From: Ferrigenium kumadai | Lineage (GTDB): Bacteria > Pseudomonadota > Gammaproteobacteria > Burkholderiales > Gallionellaceae | Length of the DNA: 64,000 nt | Assembly (NCBI RefSeq): GCF_018324385.1 | Contig: NZ_AP019536.1 | Span: 1,178,001-1,242,000, forward strand | Direction of reading: 5' to 3' | Part shown: in pieces, positions 52,243-62,063 of the stretch | Numbering within the stretch: the stretch's first letter is position 1 | How the letters are laid out: each line of letters opens with the position of its first letter | The notes under the pieces: generated by a model | Seen by the model: only the letters and a program-made list of their open reading frames with translations | Database searches by the model: none | What the model was told of the DNA's origin: nothing | Made by a program: the position numbers and the translations under genes

Positions 52243-53193
52243 CTAGTTGCGGGCTTTGCCGGGCGGGATGCCGATGATGCGCTTGAACGCCTTGCGGAAT
52301 GCCGCCTCCGACTCGTAACCACAGCGCAATGCCACATCAAGCATGTTGGCGTCTTTCTCGGCGAGCATGCCCATCGCCAACTGCATGCGCCATGTCGCAA
52401 CGAACTCCATGGGCGTCATCTTGATGAACTGTGTGAATCGTTCGGTGAATGTGGAGCGCGATTGGCAGGCGAGCTTGGCCATGCGTTCGACTGTCCAGGT
52501 CTCGGCTGGTGCATCGAGGAAGGCTGAGACGGCGAAACGCAAATGCTCGTCCGATAACGCAGCGAACAACGGAGATAGTTTGGGGTCCAGATGCAGCACG
52601 TGCCGTATGACATACAGGAACAACGTGTCTGATAATCGATCCAGCACTGTCGTCGCACCTAGATCATTCAGCTTGGCTTCCTCTGACATCAGCTCAATCA
52701 GGCCGCGCATCTGCCTCCCGACGGGGCTTCGATCGGGTTGGATCAGCATGAAATCCGGGAGCGAGGCGAGCAACAAGCGGCGGATATGCGCGGGGAATCT
52801 CAGGTGGCCGCACAGCAAGCCAGTGCCGGCTGCGCGTTCATCGAAAGCTACTTGTCTGCCCAAATTGAATTCCTGACCGGGTGAAACATGTCGCAGGCCA
52901 CTGATGGCATGCGCCGCATCGTGCGGGAAAAAAGAAATGTCTCCCGCACGCATCAGCGTCGGCTCAGGTTGATTCGGCAGATGTATCCAGGCCTTGCCAT
53001 GACACACCAGGTGAAAAGTCGTGGCATCGCCGCCAGCCGTGGGCATATGCCAGGCATCGCACAACTGGCCGACGTAAAAGACCTCTGCGCCGAGATGAAG
53101 GTGGCGCAGGAAATCGTCGAAGGGCTGTGGGATGGTCGGTTTGGTCAATGGATACGGGTTCCTGCGGGGGATATCCTGTCGCGCGTTGGGCAT
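52243..53193 (-). CDS. AraC-family transcriptional regulator
   Basis: The 316-residue protein has an N-terminal cupin-like ligand domain (about 30-120, WHMPTAGGDATTFHLVCHGKAW...DISFFPHDAAHAI) and a C-terminal AraC double helix-turn-helix (about 225-316, WTVERMAKLACQSRSTFTERFTQFIKMTPMEF and VALRCGYESEAAFRKAFKRIIG). It is on the same strand as the CMD and peroxiredoxin-like genes and 153 bases upstream of the first, so it probably regulates them. The inducer is unknown. Confidence 0.9.
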   Translation of the reverse strand: MPNARQDIPRRNPYPLTKPTIPQPFDDFLRHLHLGAEVFYVGQLCDAWHMPTAGGDATTFHLVCHGKAWIHLPNQPEPTLMRAGDISFFPHDAAHAISGLRHVSPGQEFNLGRQVAFDERAAGTGLLCGHLRFPAHIRRLLLASLPDFMLIQPDRSPVGRQMRGLIELMSEEAKLNDLGATTVLDRLSDTLFLYVIRHVLHLDPKLSPLFAALSDEHLRFAVSAFLDAPAETWTVERMAKLACQSRSTFTERFTQFIKMTPMEFVATWRMQLAMGMLAEKDANMLDVALRCGYESEAAFRKAFKRIIGIPPGKARN

Positions 53194-53215
53194 CCCGGGC
53201 CAGATCTGCCGTGCA

Positions 53216-54553
53216 TCAACCCGGCCTGCGGAACAGCGCTGGTATCTGCGCCTTCTGTCTGCTCACCGGCTCTTCCTTCTTTTCCAACGGCGCGGAAGCA
53301 GTGATGTTCGGCACGTAGGGTTTGTCGAACCACGGGTCGTGGCTGGGCTTCTGCGGCGGGGGCCTGTGGTACTCGCGTTCGCGATGTTCACCGCGTGGCC
53401 GCGATTTCGACAGAACGGGCAGGGGCTCCCGCTTGATCTGCTGCTTGATTAGTTTTTCGATGTCCTGCAGGTATCTTTCCTCGTCCGGTGCGACCAGCGA
53501 GATCGCGGTGCCGGATGCGCCGGCGCGGCCGGTACGGCCGATGCGGTGCACGTAATCCTCCGCGGCGTGCGGGATCTCGTAGTTGATCACCATCGGCAGG
53601 CTGTCGATGTCCAGGCCGCGCGCGGCGACGTCGGTGGCGATCAGCACGGTGACCTTGCCCTGCTTGAAGGCATCCAGCGCCTGGATACGTTCCGACTGGC
53701 TCTTGTCGCCGTGGATGGCGTCGGCGGTGACGCCTTCGCGCTGCAACTGGCGCGCAAGGCGGCTGGCGGTGAGCTTGGTCTTGGTGAACACGATCACCTG
53801 CTTCGCATCGTCGCCGCGCAATAGTTGCGTGAGCAGGGCGTGCTTGTCTTCGTGCTCGACCAGATAGACCTTCTGGGTGATGTTCTCGTTGGAGGCGTTG
53901 CTGCGCGCGACCTCGATCAGCGTCGGGTAGATCAGGAAGTCTTCCGACAGCTTCTTGATCTCATCAGAGAAGGTTGCAGAGAACATCAGGCTCTGCCGCG
54001 TTCTCGGCAGCAGTGCGAGGATGCGCTTCAGGGCGGGCATGAAGCCCATGTCCAGCATGCGGTCGGCCTCGTCCAGCACCAGCATCTGCACCGTGCCCAG
54101 TTGCACGCTCTTCTGCTCGATGTGGTCCAGCAATCGTCCCGGCGTCGCCACCAGGATCTCCACGCCGTTCTTCAGGTGCGGCGTCTGCGTCTTGATGTCC
54201 ACGCCGCCGAACACCACCAGCGAGCGCAGCTTGGTATGTTTCGCGTAGGCTTTGATGTTCTCTTCCACCTGGATCGCCAGCTCGCGCGTGGGAACCAGGA
54301 TTAGCGCGCGCACCGGATGGCGCGCCGGCGAGGTGCTGGAACTGGCATGAGGCAAGAGCTTCTGCAGCATCGGCAGCGCGAATGCCGCCGTCTTGCCGGT
54401 GCCCGTCTGGGCGCCGGCCATCAGGTCATTCCCTTCCAGCACCAGCGGAATGGCTTGCGCCTGGATGGGGGTGGGGGTGGCGTAACCTGACTCGGTGAGC
54501 GCCTTGAGGATTTCTGGCGCGAGGTTCAGATCGGCAAAACTGACGGTGTTCAA
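53216..54553 (-). CDS. rhlE: DEAD-box RNA helicase RhlE
   Basis: This 445-residue helicase has all DEAD-box motifs: Q motif TPTPIQAQAIP, AQTGTGKT, LDEADRMLDMG, SAT (MFSATFSDEI), and HRIGRTGRAG. The C-terminal extension (about 380-445) is basic with SRPRGEHREREYHRPPPQ, typical of RhlE proteins that act on ribosome assembly and RNA turnover. It lies 22 bases upstream of the AraC gene end on the minus strand and is divergent from uvrB. Confidence 0.93.
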   Translation of the reverse strand: MNTVSFADLNLAPEILKALTESGYATPTPIQAQAIPLVLEGNDLMAGAQTGTGKTAAFALPMLQKLLPHASSSTSPARHPVRALILVPTRELAIQVEENIKAYAKHTKLRSLVVFGGVDIKTQTPHLKNGVEILVATPGRLLDHIEQKSVQLGTVQMLVLDEADRMLDMGFMPALKRILALLPRTRQSLMFSATFSDEIKKLSEDFLIYPTLIEVARSNASNENITQKVYLVEHEDKHALLTQLLRGDDAKQVIVFTKTKLTASRLARQLQREGVTADAIHGDKSQSERIQALDAFKQGKVTVLIATDVAARGLDIDSLPMVINYEIPHAAEDYVHRIGRTGRAGASGTAISLVAPDEERYLQDIEKLIKQQIKREPLPVLSKSRPRGEHREREYHRPPPQKPSHDPWFDKPYVPNITASAPLEKKEEPVSRQKAQIPALFRRPG

Positions 54554-54657
54554 TGTAGGAGGCTCTTTATCGCAAGTGAGATGTGAGGCTCATTATACGC
54601 CGCGTCCGCCTCCGGGGAACCCGCGCATCATCCCGGCATTCCCCGTACAATATCACC

Positions 54658-56682
54658 ATGAAAATCCAGACCTTTCCCGACAGTCCCTACCGCTTGCACC
54701 AGCCGTTCGAGCCGTCCGGCGACCAGCCCACGGCCATCGCGCAGCTGGTGGAGGGCATCGAGGACGGCCTAGCGTTCCAGACGCTGCTGGGCGTGACCGG
54801 CTCGGGCAAGACCTACACCATGGCGAACGTCATCGCGCGCACTGGTCGGCCGGCCATCGTCATGGCGCCGAACAAGACGCTCGCGGCGCAGTTGTATGCC
54901 GAGATGCGCGAGTTCTTTCCCGAGAACGCGGTCGAGTATTTCGTCTCCTATTACGACTACTACCAGCCAGAGGCCTACGTGCCGTCGCGCGACGTGTTCA
55001 TCGAGAAGGATTCCAGCGTCAACGAGCAGATCGAGCAGATGCGATTGTCTGCCACCAAGGCGCTGCTGGAGCGGCCGGACGCGGTGATCGTCGCCACGGT
55101 GTCGGCGATCTACGGTATCGGCGATCCGGTGGACTACCACGGCATGATCCTGCACCTGCGCCACAACGAGCGCATGCCGCAGCGCGACGTGATCAAGCGC
55201 CTGACCGAGATGCAGTACGAGCGCAACGATGTCGACTTCACGCGCGGTACCTTCCGCGTTCGCGGCGACGTGATCGACATCTTCCCGGCGGAAAACAACG
55301 AGAACGCGCTGCGCCTGACTCTGTTCGACGACGAAGTCGAGTCGCTGTCGCTGTTCGATCCGCTCACCGGTCATATCCTGCAGAAGGTGCCGCGCTACAC
55401 GGTCTATCCTTCGAGCCATTACGTCACGCCGCGCAGCACCGTGCTGCGCGCCATCGAGACCATCAAGGTCGAGCTGGCCGAGCGCATCGCGTTCTACCAG
55501 CGCGAGAACAAGCTGGTGGAGGCGCAGCGCATCGAGCAGCGCACCCGCCACGACCTGGAGATGCTCACCGAGATCGGCTTCTGCAAGGGCATCGAGAACT
55601 ACTCGCGACACCTTTCCGGGCGCAAGCCGGGCGAGGCGCCGCCGACGCTGATGGACTACCTCCCGCCGAACGCGCTGATGTTCCTCGACGAGAGTCACGT
55701 CACCATCCCGCAGATCGGCGGCATGTACAAGGGCGACCGCGCGAGAAAAGAAAATCTCGTCAACTACGGCTTCCGTCTGCCTTCCGCGCTGGACAATCGC
55801 CCGCTGCGCTTCGACGAATTCGAACGCATCATGCGCCAGGCCGTCTTCGTCTCCGCCACGCCGGCGACCTATGAGGCCGAGCACGCCGGGCAGGTGGTGG
55901 AGCAGGTGGTTCGCCCGACCGGCCTGATCGACCCGGTCATCGAGGTGCGTCCGGCCACGCACCAGGTGGACGACCTGATGTCCGAGGTGCGGCTGCGCGT
56001 CAAGGCAGGGGAGCGCGTGCTGGTCACCACGCTGACCAAGCGCATGTCGGAACAGCTCACCGAATACTTCTCCGAACACGGCATCAAGGTGCGCTACCTG
56101 CACTCCGATATCGAAACCGTGGAGCGCGTCGAGATCATCCGCGACCTGCGCCTTGGCGAATTCGACGTGCTGGTCGGCATCAACCTGTTGCGCGAAGGCT
56201 TGGACATTCCCGAGGTGTCGCTGGTCGCCATCCTCGATGCGGACAAGGAAGGGTTCCTGCGCTCCGAGCGCAGCCTGATCCAGACCATAGGCCGTGCCGC
56301 GCGCCACCTGCACGGCACCGCGCTGCTGTATGCCGACAGGATCACGGACTCGATGCGCAAGGCGATCGACGAGACCGAGCGCCGCCGCCACAAGCAGGTG
56401 GCCTACAACGAAGCCAATGGCATCACGCCGCAGTCCGTGGTCAAACGCATCAAGGACATCATCGACACCGAGTACGACATGGACTCCGAGCGCGCGCAGC
56501 TGAAGGCCGCGCAGACCCAGGCCAAGTATTTCGCGATGAGCGAGAAGGAAGTCTCCAAGGAGATCGCGCGACTGGAGAAGGAGATGCTGCAGGCCGCGAA
56601 GAATCTGGAATTCGAGCGAGCCGCCGAGCTGCGCGACCAACTCAAGAAATTGCGCGAAGCCATATTCGTTTCACCATTGTGA
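54658..56682 (+). CDS. uvrB: Excinuclease ABC subunit B
   Basis: The ATG at 54658 ([17 protein letters not shown]) gives 674 residues, the family length; the frame extends upstream but has no better start. Visible are the P-loop GVTGSGKT near 39, the damage-binding hairpin [12 protein letters not shown], helicase motifs DESHVT and [21 protein letters not shown] and a C-terminal UVR motif ([27 protein letters not shown]). It loads on damaged DNA with UvrA and prepares it for UvrC. The next gene is a few bases downstream. Confidence 0.97.
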   Translation: MKIQTFPDSPYRLHQPFEPSGDQPTAIAQLVEGIEDGLAFQTLLGVTGSGKTYTMANVIARTGRPAIVMAPNKTLAAQLYAEMREFFPENAVEYFVSYYDYYQPEAYVPSRDVFIEKDSSVNEQIEQMRLSATKALLERPDAVIVATVSAIYGIGDPVDYHGMILHLRHNERMPQRDVIKRLTEMQYERNDVDFTRGTFRVRGDVIDIFPAENNENALRLTLFDDEVESLSLFDPLTGHILQKVPRYTVYPSSHYVTPRSTVLRAIETIKVELAERIAFYQRENKLVEAQRIEQRTRHDLEMLTEIGFCKGIENYSRHLSGRKPGEAPPTLMDYLPPNALMFLDESHVTIPQIGGMYKGDRARKENLVNYGFRLPSALDNRPLRFDEFERIMRQAVFVSATPATYEAEHAGQVVEQVVRPTGLIDPVIEVRPATHQVDDLMSEVRLRVKAGERVLVTTLTKRMSEQLTEYFSEHGIKVRYLHSDIETVERVEIIRDLRLGEFDVLVGINLLREGLDIPEVSLVAILDADKEGFLRSERSLIQTIGRAARHLHGTALLYADRITDSMRKAIDETERRRHKQVAYNEANGITPQSVVKRIKDIIDTEYDMDSERAQLKAAQTQAKYFAMSEKEVSKEIARLEKEMLQAAKNLEFERAAELRDQLKKLREAIFVSPL

Positions 56683-56690
56683 ATTCAAAC

Positions 56691-57173
56691 ATGAAAGTCA
56701 AAGTCCTGTTCGTCTGCATGGGCAACATCTGCCGATCGCCCACCGCCGAGGCTGTGTTCCGCCATTACGTCGAGAACGCGGGCATGTCCGAACATATCCT
56801 GATCGACTCCGCGGGCACCCACGATTACCATATCGGTGAGCCGCCGGACGCGCGCACTCGGCGTGCGGCTCAGCAGCGCGGCTACGACATGAGCGCCTTG
56901 CGTGGGCGCCAGGTCGGTGCGGATGACTTCGAGCGCTTCGACTACGTGCTGGCGATGGACCGCGCCAACCTCGCTATCCTGCAGCGTCTCGCGCAGCACG
57001 GGGACGGTGACCCGCATCTGTTCCTCGAATATGCCAAACACCACAAGGAGCGCGAAGTGCCCGACCCCTATTACGGCGGCGCGGAAGGCTTCGAGCGCGT
57101 GCTGGACATGGTGGAGGATGCGGCGGAAGGGCTGCTGCAACACATCCGCAAGAGGCATTTCCAGCGCGACTGA
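56691..57173 (+). CDS. Low-molecular-weight protein tyrosine phosphatase
   Basis: The 160-residue product has the phosphate loop VCMGNICRSP (Cys in a CxxxxxR pattern) near the N-terminus, TAEAVFRHY, and the general acid in VPDPYYGGAEGF near residue 125. It dephosphorylates Tyr residues and is often linked to envelope polysaccharide control. I chose the ATG at 56691; a GTG at 56679 would overlap the uvrB stop and add four residues. It is placed directly after uvrB, a common betaproteobacterial order. Confidence 0.92.
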   Translation: MKVKVLFVCMGNICRSPTAEAVFRHYVENAGMSEHILIDSAGTHDYHIGEPPDARTRRAAQQRGYDMSALRGRQVGADDFERFDYVLAMDRANLAILQRLAQHGDGDPHLFLEYAKHHKEREVPDPYYGGAEGFERVLDMVEDAAEGLLQHIRKRHFQRD

Positions 57174-57179
57174 TCCCGC

Positions 57180-57503
57180 ATGACTGCCTGCCTGTGCCAG
57201 AGTTGCGGCGCATGTTGCTCCAGTTATCGCGTGTCGTTCTACTGGGCCGAGGCCGACGACGCGCTCGGCGGCCTCGTTCCCGCACGCCTCACCGAACCCG
57301 TCTCGCCCCATCTGCGCTGCATGAAGGGCACGGCCACAAAGCCGGTGCGCTGTATCGCGCTCGAGGGCGAGGTGGGCAAACGGGTCTCGTGCAGCATCTA
57401 TTCCCAGCGTCCCTCCACCTGTCGCGAATTCGACGTGCTCGAAGCGGACGGATCGCCCAACCCGCGCTGTGCAGCACTGCGCGCAGAGTCGTTCAGCTTG
57501 TGA
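57180..57503 (+). CDS. YkgJ-family cysteine cluster protein
   Basis: This 107-residue protein starts [13 protein letters not shown] and has further cysteines in [29 protein letters not shown] and RCAALRA. The CxxCGxCC pattern and the RPSTCREF box are those of the YkgJ (zinc or iron-sulfur chelating) family, whose job is unclear. It follows the phosphatase gene by six bases, so it is co-transcribed. Confidence 0.85.
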   Translation: MTACLCQSCGACCSSYRVSFYWAEADDALGGLVPARLTEPVSPHLRCMKGTATKPVRCIALEGEVGKRVSCSIYSQRPSTCREFDVLEADGSPNPRCAALRAESFSL

Positions 57504-57587
57504 CTGGGGGATGCCCAACGCGGTCAGAACTAAATAAATATTTGTGCTTATGGCGGCGAAAGAGGGGCGCTGCTAGATTCTGGGCAG

Positions 57588-58055
57588 ATGTGTTCAGACC
57601 TCATGCAAGCGATTCAAAAGATCACACCATGCCTGTGGTTCGACGATCAGGCCGAGGAGGCGGCAATGTTTTATACCGCCATCTTCAGGAACTCCAGGAT
57701 CGTGCAGATTTCCCGCTACGGGGAAGCGGGATACGAGGTCCACGGCCGGGCGGCGGGGACGGTGATGTCGGTCGCCTTCGAGCTCGATGGGCAGGGGTTC
57801 ACCGCACTCAACGGCGGTCCGGTGTTCAAGTTCAACGAGGCTGTCTCGTTCCAGGTCAACTGCAAGACACAGGAAGAGGTGGACTACTATTGGGCCGGGC
57901 TCTCCGATGGCGGGGATGAACAGGCGCAGCAATGCGGATGGTTCAAGGATAGATACGGCGTCTCATGGCAGGTCGTGCCCATCGCCTTGGTCGAGATGCT
58001 CGCCAGCCCCGATCACGATAAGTCTCAAGGGCGATGGCCGCGATGCTTCAGATGA
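57588..58055 (+). CDS. PhnB-like VOC protein with a probable C-terminal frameshift
   Basis: The 155-residue product begins (allowing a start at 57588 or the ATG at 57603) with QKITPCLWFDDQAEEAAMFYTAIF, the usual start of this PhnB-like VOC family, and continues normally to VVPIALVEMLASPDHDKSQ. Then the frame switches to RWPRCFR and stops. In the +1 frame the expected family ending (MAAMLQMKKLDIEKLRQAYAG-stop at 58101) is intact, so the gene seems to carry a one- or two-base indel near 58028-58035. Either a real recent mutation or a read error. It precedes a strong terminator. Confidence 0.75.
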   Translation: MCSDLMQAIQKITPCLWFDDQAEEAAMFYTAIFRNSRIVQISRYGEAGYEVHGRAAGTVMSVAFELDGQGFTALNGGPVFKFNEAVSFQVNCKTQEEVDYYWAGLSDGGDEQAQQCGWFKDRYGVSWQVVPIALVEMLASPDHDKSQGRWPRCFR

Positions 58056-58122
58056 AGAAGCTCGATATCGAGAAACTGAGGCAGGCATACGCCGGGTAGT
58101 CGGTTTCACCCAAACAAAAAGC

Positions 58123-58156
58123 CGCACGACTTTCATCGTGCGGCTTTTGTTTTGCT
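58123..58156. terminator. Bidirectional terminator between VOC gene and rne
   Basis: GCCGCACGA and TCGTGCGGC (58123-58146) around CTTTCA, with A-rich DNA before and TTTTGTTTT after, so it serves both convergent genes. Confidence 0.9.
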
Positions 58157-58168
58157 ACCTGGCCGGAA

Positions 58169-60676
58169 TCAACCCTGCGTGTGCTGGGTCTCGATCTGCA
58201 CCAAGGGTTCGTTCTCGACATACACCTCGCGCGGGCGCTGACGGCGGCGCGGGGCGGGTTCGGAACCGCCGGCGGGTACGTTCACCACGGCGCTGAACTT
58301 GCCCGGATCGGTTTCGATCTGGACCAGTCCTTCGCCGCCGGTCGTTGCCGCGGGTGCGGCTGCAACGGGCTTGGGTGCGGCAGCCGGTGCCACGTAGCCT
58401 GCCGGATAGGCGACGTACTCGGTCGGCTTCAGCGGCGGCACATAACCTGCGGGATAGGCGACGTACTCGGTCGGCTTCGGCTTGGCCGGAGCCGCGGCTT
58501 CGATGCTGCCTGTCGCCTCGACGCTCTGAGGCGCGTTCTCGCGGCGCTCTCGTTCGCGACGGCCACCGCGGCGGCCGCGACGGCGACCGCCTTCACGCGC
58601 GCCGCCTTCTTCCGCCTGTTCGGCGGATGGGGCGGCCACCTGGCTTTCCTGCACCGGCTTTTCTTCGGCCTGCTGTGCCGGGGCTACGCGCGGAGGACGC
58701 GGCTGCTTCGGCTGGCGTGGTTCGCGTTCGCCTTGCTGCTGACGCGGCTCTTGCTTGGCCTCGGTTTGTGCAGGACGTTCACCGCGTTCGCGGCGGCCTT
58801 CACCGCGTTCACCGCGTTCACCGCGTTCACCGCGTTCACCACGTTCACCACGTTCACCACGTTCACCACGTTCACCACGCTCGCGGCGCTTGCCGCCTTC
58901 GCCGCGCTCACCTCGTTCGCCACGTTCACGGCGAGGCTGGTTGCGCGATTTGCTTGCGGTCGGCTTGGCCTTGGGCTTCTCTTCCTCTTCAGTTATCGAC
59001 TTGAACCAGCCGAACACCTTGCCGAGCAGCGAGGGGCCCTTGGCCTTGGGCTCTTCCGCCTTCACCGGCGCGGGTTGCGCCGGGGTGATGCCTTGTACCA
59101 CGGCGGTGGCGCGCACGGCTTTTTGCTGTTCCTGTGCCGGGGTCAGCGGCTTTTCTTCCGATGGTTTTTCCACCAGCTTGTAGCTGGCTTGCAGCACTTC
59201 GCTGGTCAGGTCGTCGTGACGCAGGCGGGTGATGCTGTAGTTCGGCGTTTCCAGGTGCGGATTGGGAATCAGCGTGACCGGCACTTTCAGGCGCGATTCG
59301 ATGCGATGGATGTCGGCACGCTTCTCGTTGAGCAGGAAGGTGGCGACGTCCACCGGCACTTGTGCGTGGATGGCGGCGCTGCTTTCCTTCATCGCCTCTT
59401 CCTGGATGATGCGCAGGATGTGCAGGGCGGAGGACTCGGTGCCGCGGATGTGGCCGATGCCGCTACAGCGCGGGCAGGCGATGTAGTTGCTCTCGCCCAG
59501 GCTGGGTTGCAGGCGCTGGCGCGACAGTTCGAGCAGGCCGAAGCGCGAAATCTTCGCGGTCTGCACGCGAGCGCGGTCGTAGCGCAGCGAATCGCGCAGG
59601 CGGTCTTCGACGGCACGCTGGTTCTTGCTGCTTTCCATGTCGATGAAGTCGATCACGATCAGGCCGCCCAGGTCGCGCAGGCGCAACTGGCGGGCGATCT
59701 CTTCGGCCGCTTCGAGGTTGGTGTTGAACGCGGTCGATTCGATGTCCGAGCCCTTGGTGGCGCGCGCCGAGTTGATGTCGATGGCGGTCAGGGCTTCGGT
59801 GTGGTCGATCACGATGGCGCCGCCGGAGGGCAGGCGCACTTCACGCGCATGGGCGGATTCGATCTGGTGCTCGATCTGGAAGCGCGAGAACAGCGGCACG
59901 TCGTCGACGTAGCGCTTGATGCGGTTGACGTTGTCGGGCATCACCGTGCTCATGAACGCCAGCGCCTGCTCGTAGATATCCTCGGTGTCGATCAGGATCT
60001 CGCCGATCTCGGGGTTGAAATAGTCGCGGATGGCGCGGACCACCAGGCTGCTTTCCAGGTAGATCAGCGACGGGGCCTTTTCGGACTTGGCCGCGCCGTC
60101 GATGGCGTCCCACAGCTGCTTGAGGTAGTTCAGGTCCCACTGCAGCTCTTCCTCGTTGCGGCCGATACCCGCGGTGCGGGCGATGATGCTCATGCCTGCA
60201 GGCACTTCGACGTGCGACAGCACTTCGCGCAGCTCGTTGCGCTCTTCACCCTCGATGCGGCGAGAGACACCGCCACCGTTCGGGTTGTTCGGCATCAGCA
60301 CGATGTAGCGGCCGGCGAGGCTGATGTAAGTGGTCAGTGCAGCGCCCTTGTTGCCGCGCTCGTCTTTTTCCACCTGAACCAGCAGCTCCTGGCCTTCGCG
60401 CAATGCTTCCTTGATGCTGGGGCGGTTGCCGCAACCGGGCTGGTAATACTGGGGAGATACTTCCTTGAAGGGGAGGAAACCGTGACGGCTGCCGCCGTAT
60501 TCGACGAAACAGGCTTCGAGGCTGGGCTCGATGCGCGTGATGACTGCCTTGTAGATATTGCTCTTGCGTTGCTCTTTGCCGGCGGTTTCAATGTCGAGGT
60601 CGATGAGTTTCTGACCGTCGACAATGGCGACACGGAGTTCTTCCGGCTGTGTCGCATTGAATAACATGCGTTTCAT
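58169..60676 (-). CDS. rne: Ribonuclease E
   Basis: The 835-residue protein has the RNase E layout: MKRMLFNATQPEELRV start, S1 domain (about 37-119), the DNase I-like catalytic part with the two metal Asp (AIDINSAR near 301; VIDFIDMES near 345), and the zinc-link ACPRCSGIG near 400. The C-terminal half is unstructured and basic, with at least eight GERGERGER units (about 598-626) and two copies of PTEYVAYPAGYV. RNase E starts mRNA decay and processes rRNA and tRNA. Divergent rluC lies 358 bases upstream, the usual arrangement, and a long 5-prime leader is expected. Confidence 0.96.
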   Translation of the reverse strand: MKRMLFNATQPEELRVAIVDGQKLIDLDIETAGKEQRKSNIYKAVITRIEPSLEACFVEYGGSRHGFLPFKEVSPQYYQPGCGNRPSIKEALREGQELLVQVEKDERGNKGAALTTYISLAGRYIVLMPNNPNGGGVSRRIEGEERNELREVLSHVEVPAGMSIIARTAGIGRNEEELQWDLNYLKQLWDAIDGAAKSEKAPSLIYLESSLVVRAIRDYFNPEIGEILIDTEDIYEQALAFMSTVMPDNVNRIKRYVDDVPLFSRFQIEHQIESAHAREVRLPSGGAIVIDHTEALTAIDINSARATKGSDIESTAFNTNLEAAEEIARQLRLRDLGGLIVIDFIDMESSKNQRAVEDRLRDSLRYDRARVQTAKISRFGLLELSRQRLQPSLGESNYIACPRCSGIGHIRGTESSALHILRIIQEEAMKESSAAIHAQVPVDVATFLLNEKRADIHRIESRLKVPVTLIPNPHLETPNYSITRLRHDDLTSEVLQASYKLVEKPSEEKPLTPAQEQQKAVRATAVVQGITPAQPAPVKAEEPKAKGPSLLGKVFGWFKSITEEEEKPKAKPTASKSRNQPRRERGERGERGEGGKRRERGERGERGERGERGERGERGERGERGEGRRERGERPAQTEAKQEPRQQQGEREPRQPKQPRPPRVAPAQQAEEKPVQESQVAAPSAEQAEEGGAREGGRRRGRRGGRRERERRENAPQSVEATGSIEAAAPAKPKPTEYVAYPAGYVPPLKPTEYVAYPAGYVAPAAAPKPVAAAPAATTGGEGLVQIETDPGKFSAVVNVPAGGSEPAPRRRQRPREVYVENEPLVQIETQHTQG
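58801..58880. repeat. Nine-base microsatellite in rne (Arg-Gly-Glu repeats)
   Basis: CACCGCGTT and CACCACGTT are repeated about nine times head to tail in the minus-strand rne gene, coding GERGERGER in the disordered RNA-binding tail. Copy number could change by slippage without shifting the frame. Confidence 0.85.
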
Positions 60677-61034
60677 TTTTTATTGTCTCCCGCGCTCTGA
60701 CACGGGCGAGACCAAGCTACACGCGGCTAGGCGTGTGAGAGGAGCAATCGTGCAAACGGTGTTAGGTTGTGCGTACGGTTGGTCAAATCGGTTCTCAGTC
60801 GGTAGCTGGTCTTAAAAGTTTTTTGGGTGACGCAGCAATGGCGCGTCACGGAAAATCCACAGGTGCTTTGAGCGCGTATTTCAATTACCATCACTGCTTG
60901 ATTTCCGGTGAGTGACATTAACCGGGCGGGCGGCTGCTTCGTAGGCGGCTTGACTGCCTGCCTCTCAATATTCGACGGGGAATTTCGACCCGTTTTTACA
61001 AAGGCGCACACGCGAGCGACGAAGTATATTCAAA
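60677..61034. other. Divergent gap between rne and rluC, likely long rne leader
   Basis: This 358-base stretch separates the start codons of rne and rluC. It must hold both promoters and probably a long leader for rne; in E. coli the rne leader of similar length contains hairpins read by RNase E itself. A GGGAGAC site lies before the rne ATG. A TTGACC motif is present on the minus strand near 60785. No open frame was convincing. Confidence 0.5.
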
Positions 61035-61976
61035 ATGAATGGTTTAAGCAAAGAATCCGTCACCTTCCTTGAGATAGACGAATCAGGGGAGACGCAGCGC
61101 ATCGATAACTTCCTGTTCCGTCACCTGAAAGGCGTGCCGAAGAGCCATGTCTACCGCATTTTGCGCGGCGGGGAGGTGAGGGTGAACAAGAAGCGGGTGG
61201 ACCAGACCTACCGCCTGCAGATGGGGGATGTGCTGCGCATTCCCCCTATTCGCGTCGCGGAAAAGCCCGAGGCCGAGTTCGTGCCGGCGGTGGAGTTCCC
61301 CATCCTGTACGAGGATGACGCACTGCTGGCGGTGAACAAGCCCTCCGGGACGGCGGTGCACGGCGGCAGCGGGGTCAGCTTCGGCGTCATCGAGCAGCTG
61401 CGCCGCGCGAGGCCGCAGGCCAAGTTCCTGGAACTGGTGCACCGGCTCGACCGCGAGACCTCCGGCGTGCTGCTGGTGGCGAAGAAGCGCTCCGCGCTGA
61501 CCGGGCTGCACGAGATCATGCGCGAGGGCAACAGCGACAAGCGCTATTACGCGCTGGTGCTGGGGCAGTGGAAGAACGCGCGCCAGCACGTCAAGCTGCC
61601 GCTGCACAAGTTCGACACCCCGCAGGGCGAGAAGCGCGTGATGGTGCGTGAGGACGGCCAGCACGCCCACACCATCTTCAGTCTGCAAAAGAGCTGGCCG
61701 GAATTCAGCCTGCTCGAAGCCGAGCTCAAGACGGGCCGCACCCACCAGATTCGCGTCCACCTGTCGCACCTGGGCTTCCCCATCGCGGGCGACGACAAAT
61801 ACGGCGATTTCGCGCGCAACAAGGAACTGGCGAAGCGGGGCCTGAAGCGCATGTTCCTGCACGCGCATTCGATCTCGTTCAACCATCCGCTCACGGGCGA
61901 ACCGCTGAGCATCACTGCGCCGTTGCCCAAGGAACTGCAGTCCTTCGTGGATAAACTGGACGCCGCCGCGGCCTGA
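61035..61976 (+). CDS. rluC: 23S rRNA pseudouridine synthase RluC
   Basis: The 313-residue enzyme has an N-terminal S4 RNA-binding domain (about 20-75, RIDNFLFRHLKGVPKSHVYRILRGGEVRVN) and a catalytic RluA-type domain with the Asp in HRLDRETSGVLL near 140 and TGRTHQIRVHLSHLGFPIAGDDKYG. It modifies three uridines of 23S rRNA. The pairing with divergent rne is typical of Proteobacteria and supports RluC rather than RluD. Ribosome site is weak. Confidence 0.94.
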   Translation: MNGLSKESVTFLEIDESGETQRIDNFLFRHLKGVPKSHVYRILRGGEVRVNKKRVDQTYRLQMGDVLRIPPIRVAEKPEAEFVPAVEFPILYEDDALLAVNKPSGTAVHGGSGVSFGVIEQLRRARPQAKFLELVHRLDRETSGVLLVAKKRSALTGLHEIMREGNSDKRYYALVLGQWKNARQHVKLPLHKFDTPQGEKRVMVREDGQHAHTIFSLQKSWPEFSLLEAELKTGRTHQIRVHLSHLGFPIAGDDKYGDFARNKELAKRGLKRMFLHAHSISFNHPLTGEPLSITAPLPKELQSFVDKLDAAAA

Positions 61977-61984
61977 GCATCCGG

Positions 61985-62007
61985 GCGGAAAATCCTAAAT
62001 TTTCCGC
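61985..62007. repeat. Perfect inverted repeat after rluC
   Basis: GCGGAAAAT and ATTTTCCGC (nine bases each) with a CCTAA spacer, just past the rluC stop. No T-run follows, so terminator function is uncertain. Confidence 0.6.
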
Positions 62008-62063
62008 GCGGTTAGCCGATACTCAAGTCATGGGGCGTTCAGAATGCCCTCGAGGAGGGTGCC

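Noticed and set aside
58801..58880. CRISPR-like array
   Set aside because: Period is nine bases and it lies in frame inside rne; no spacers.
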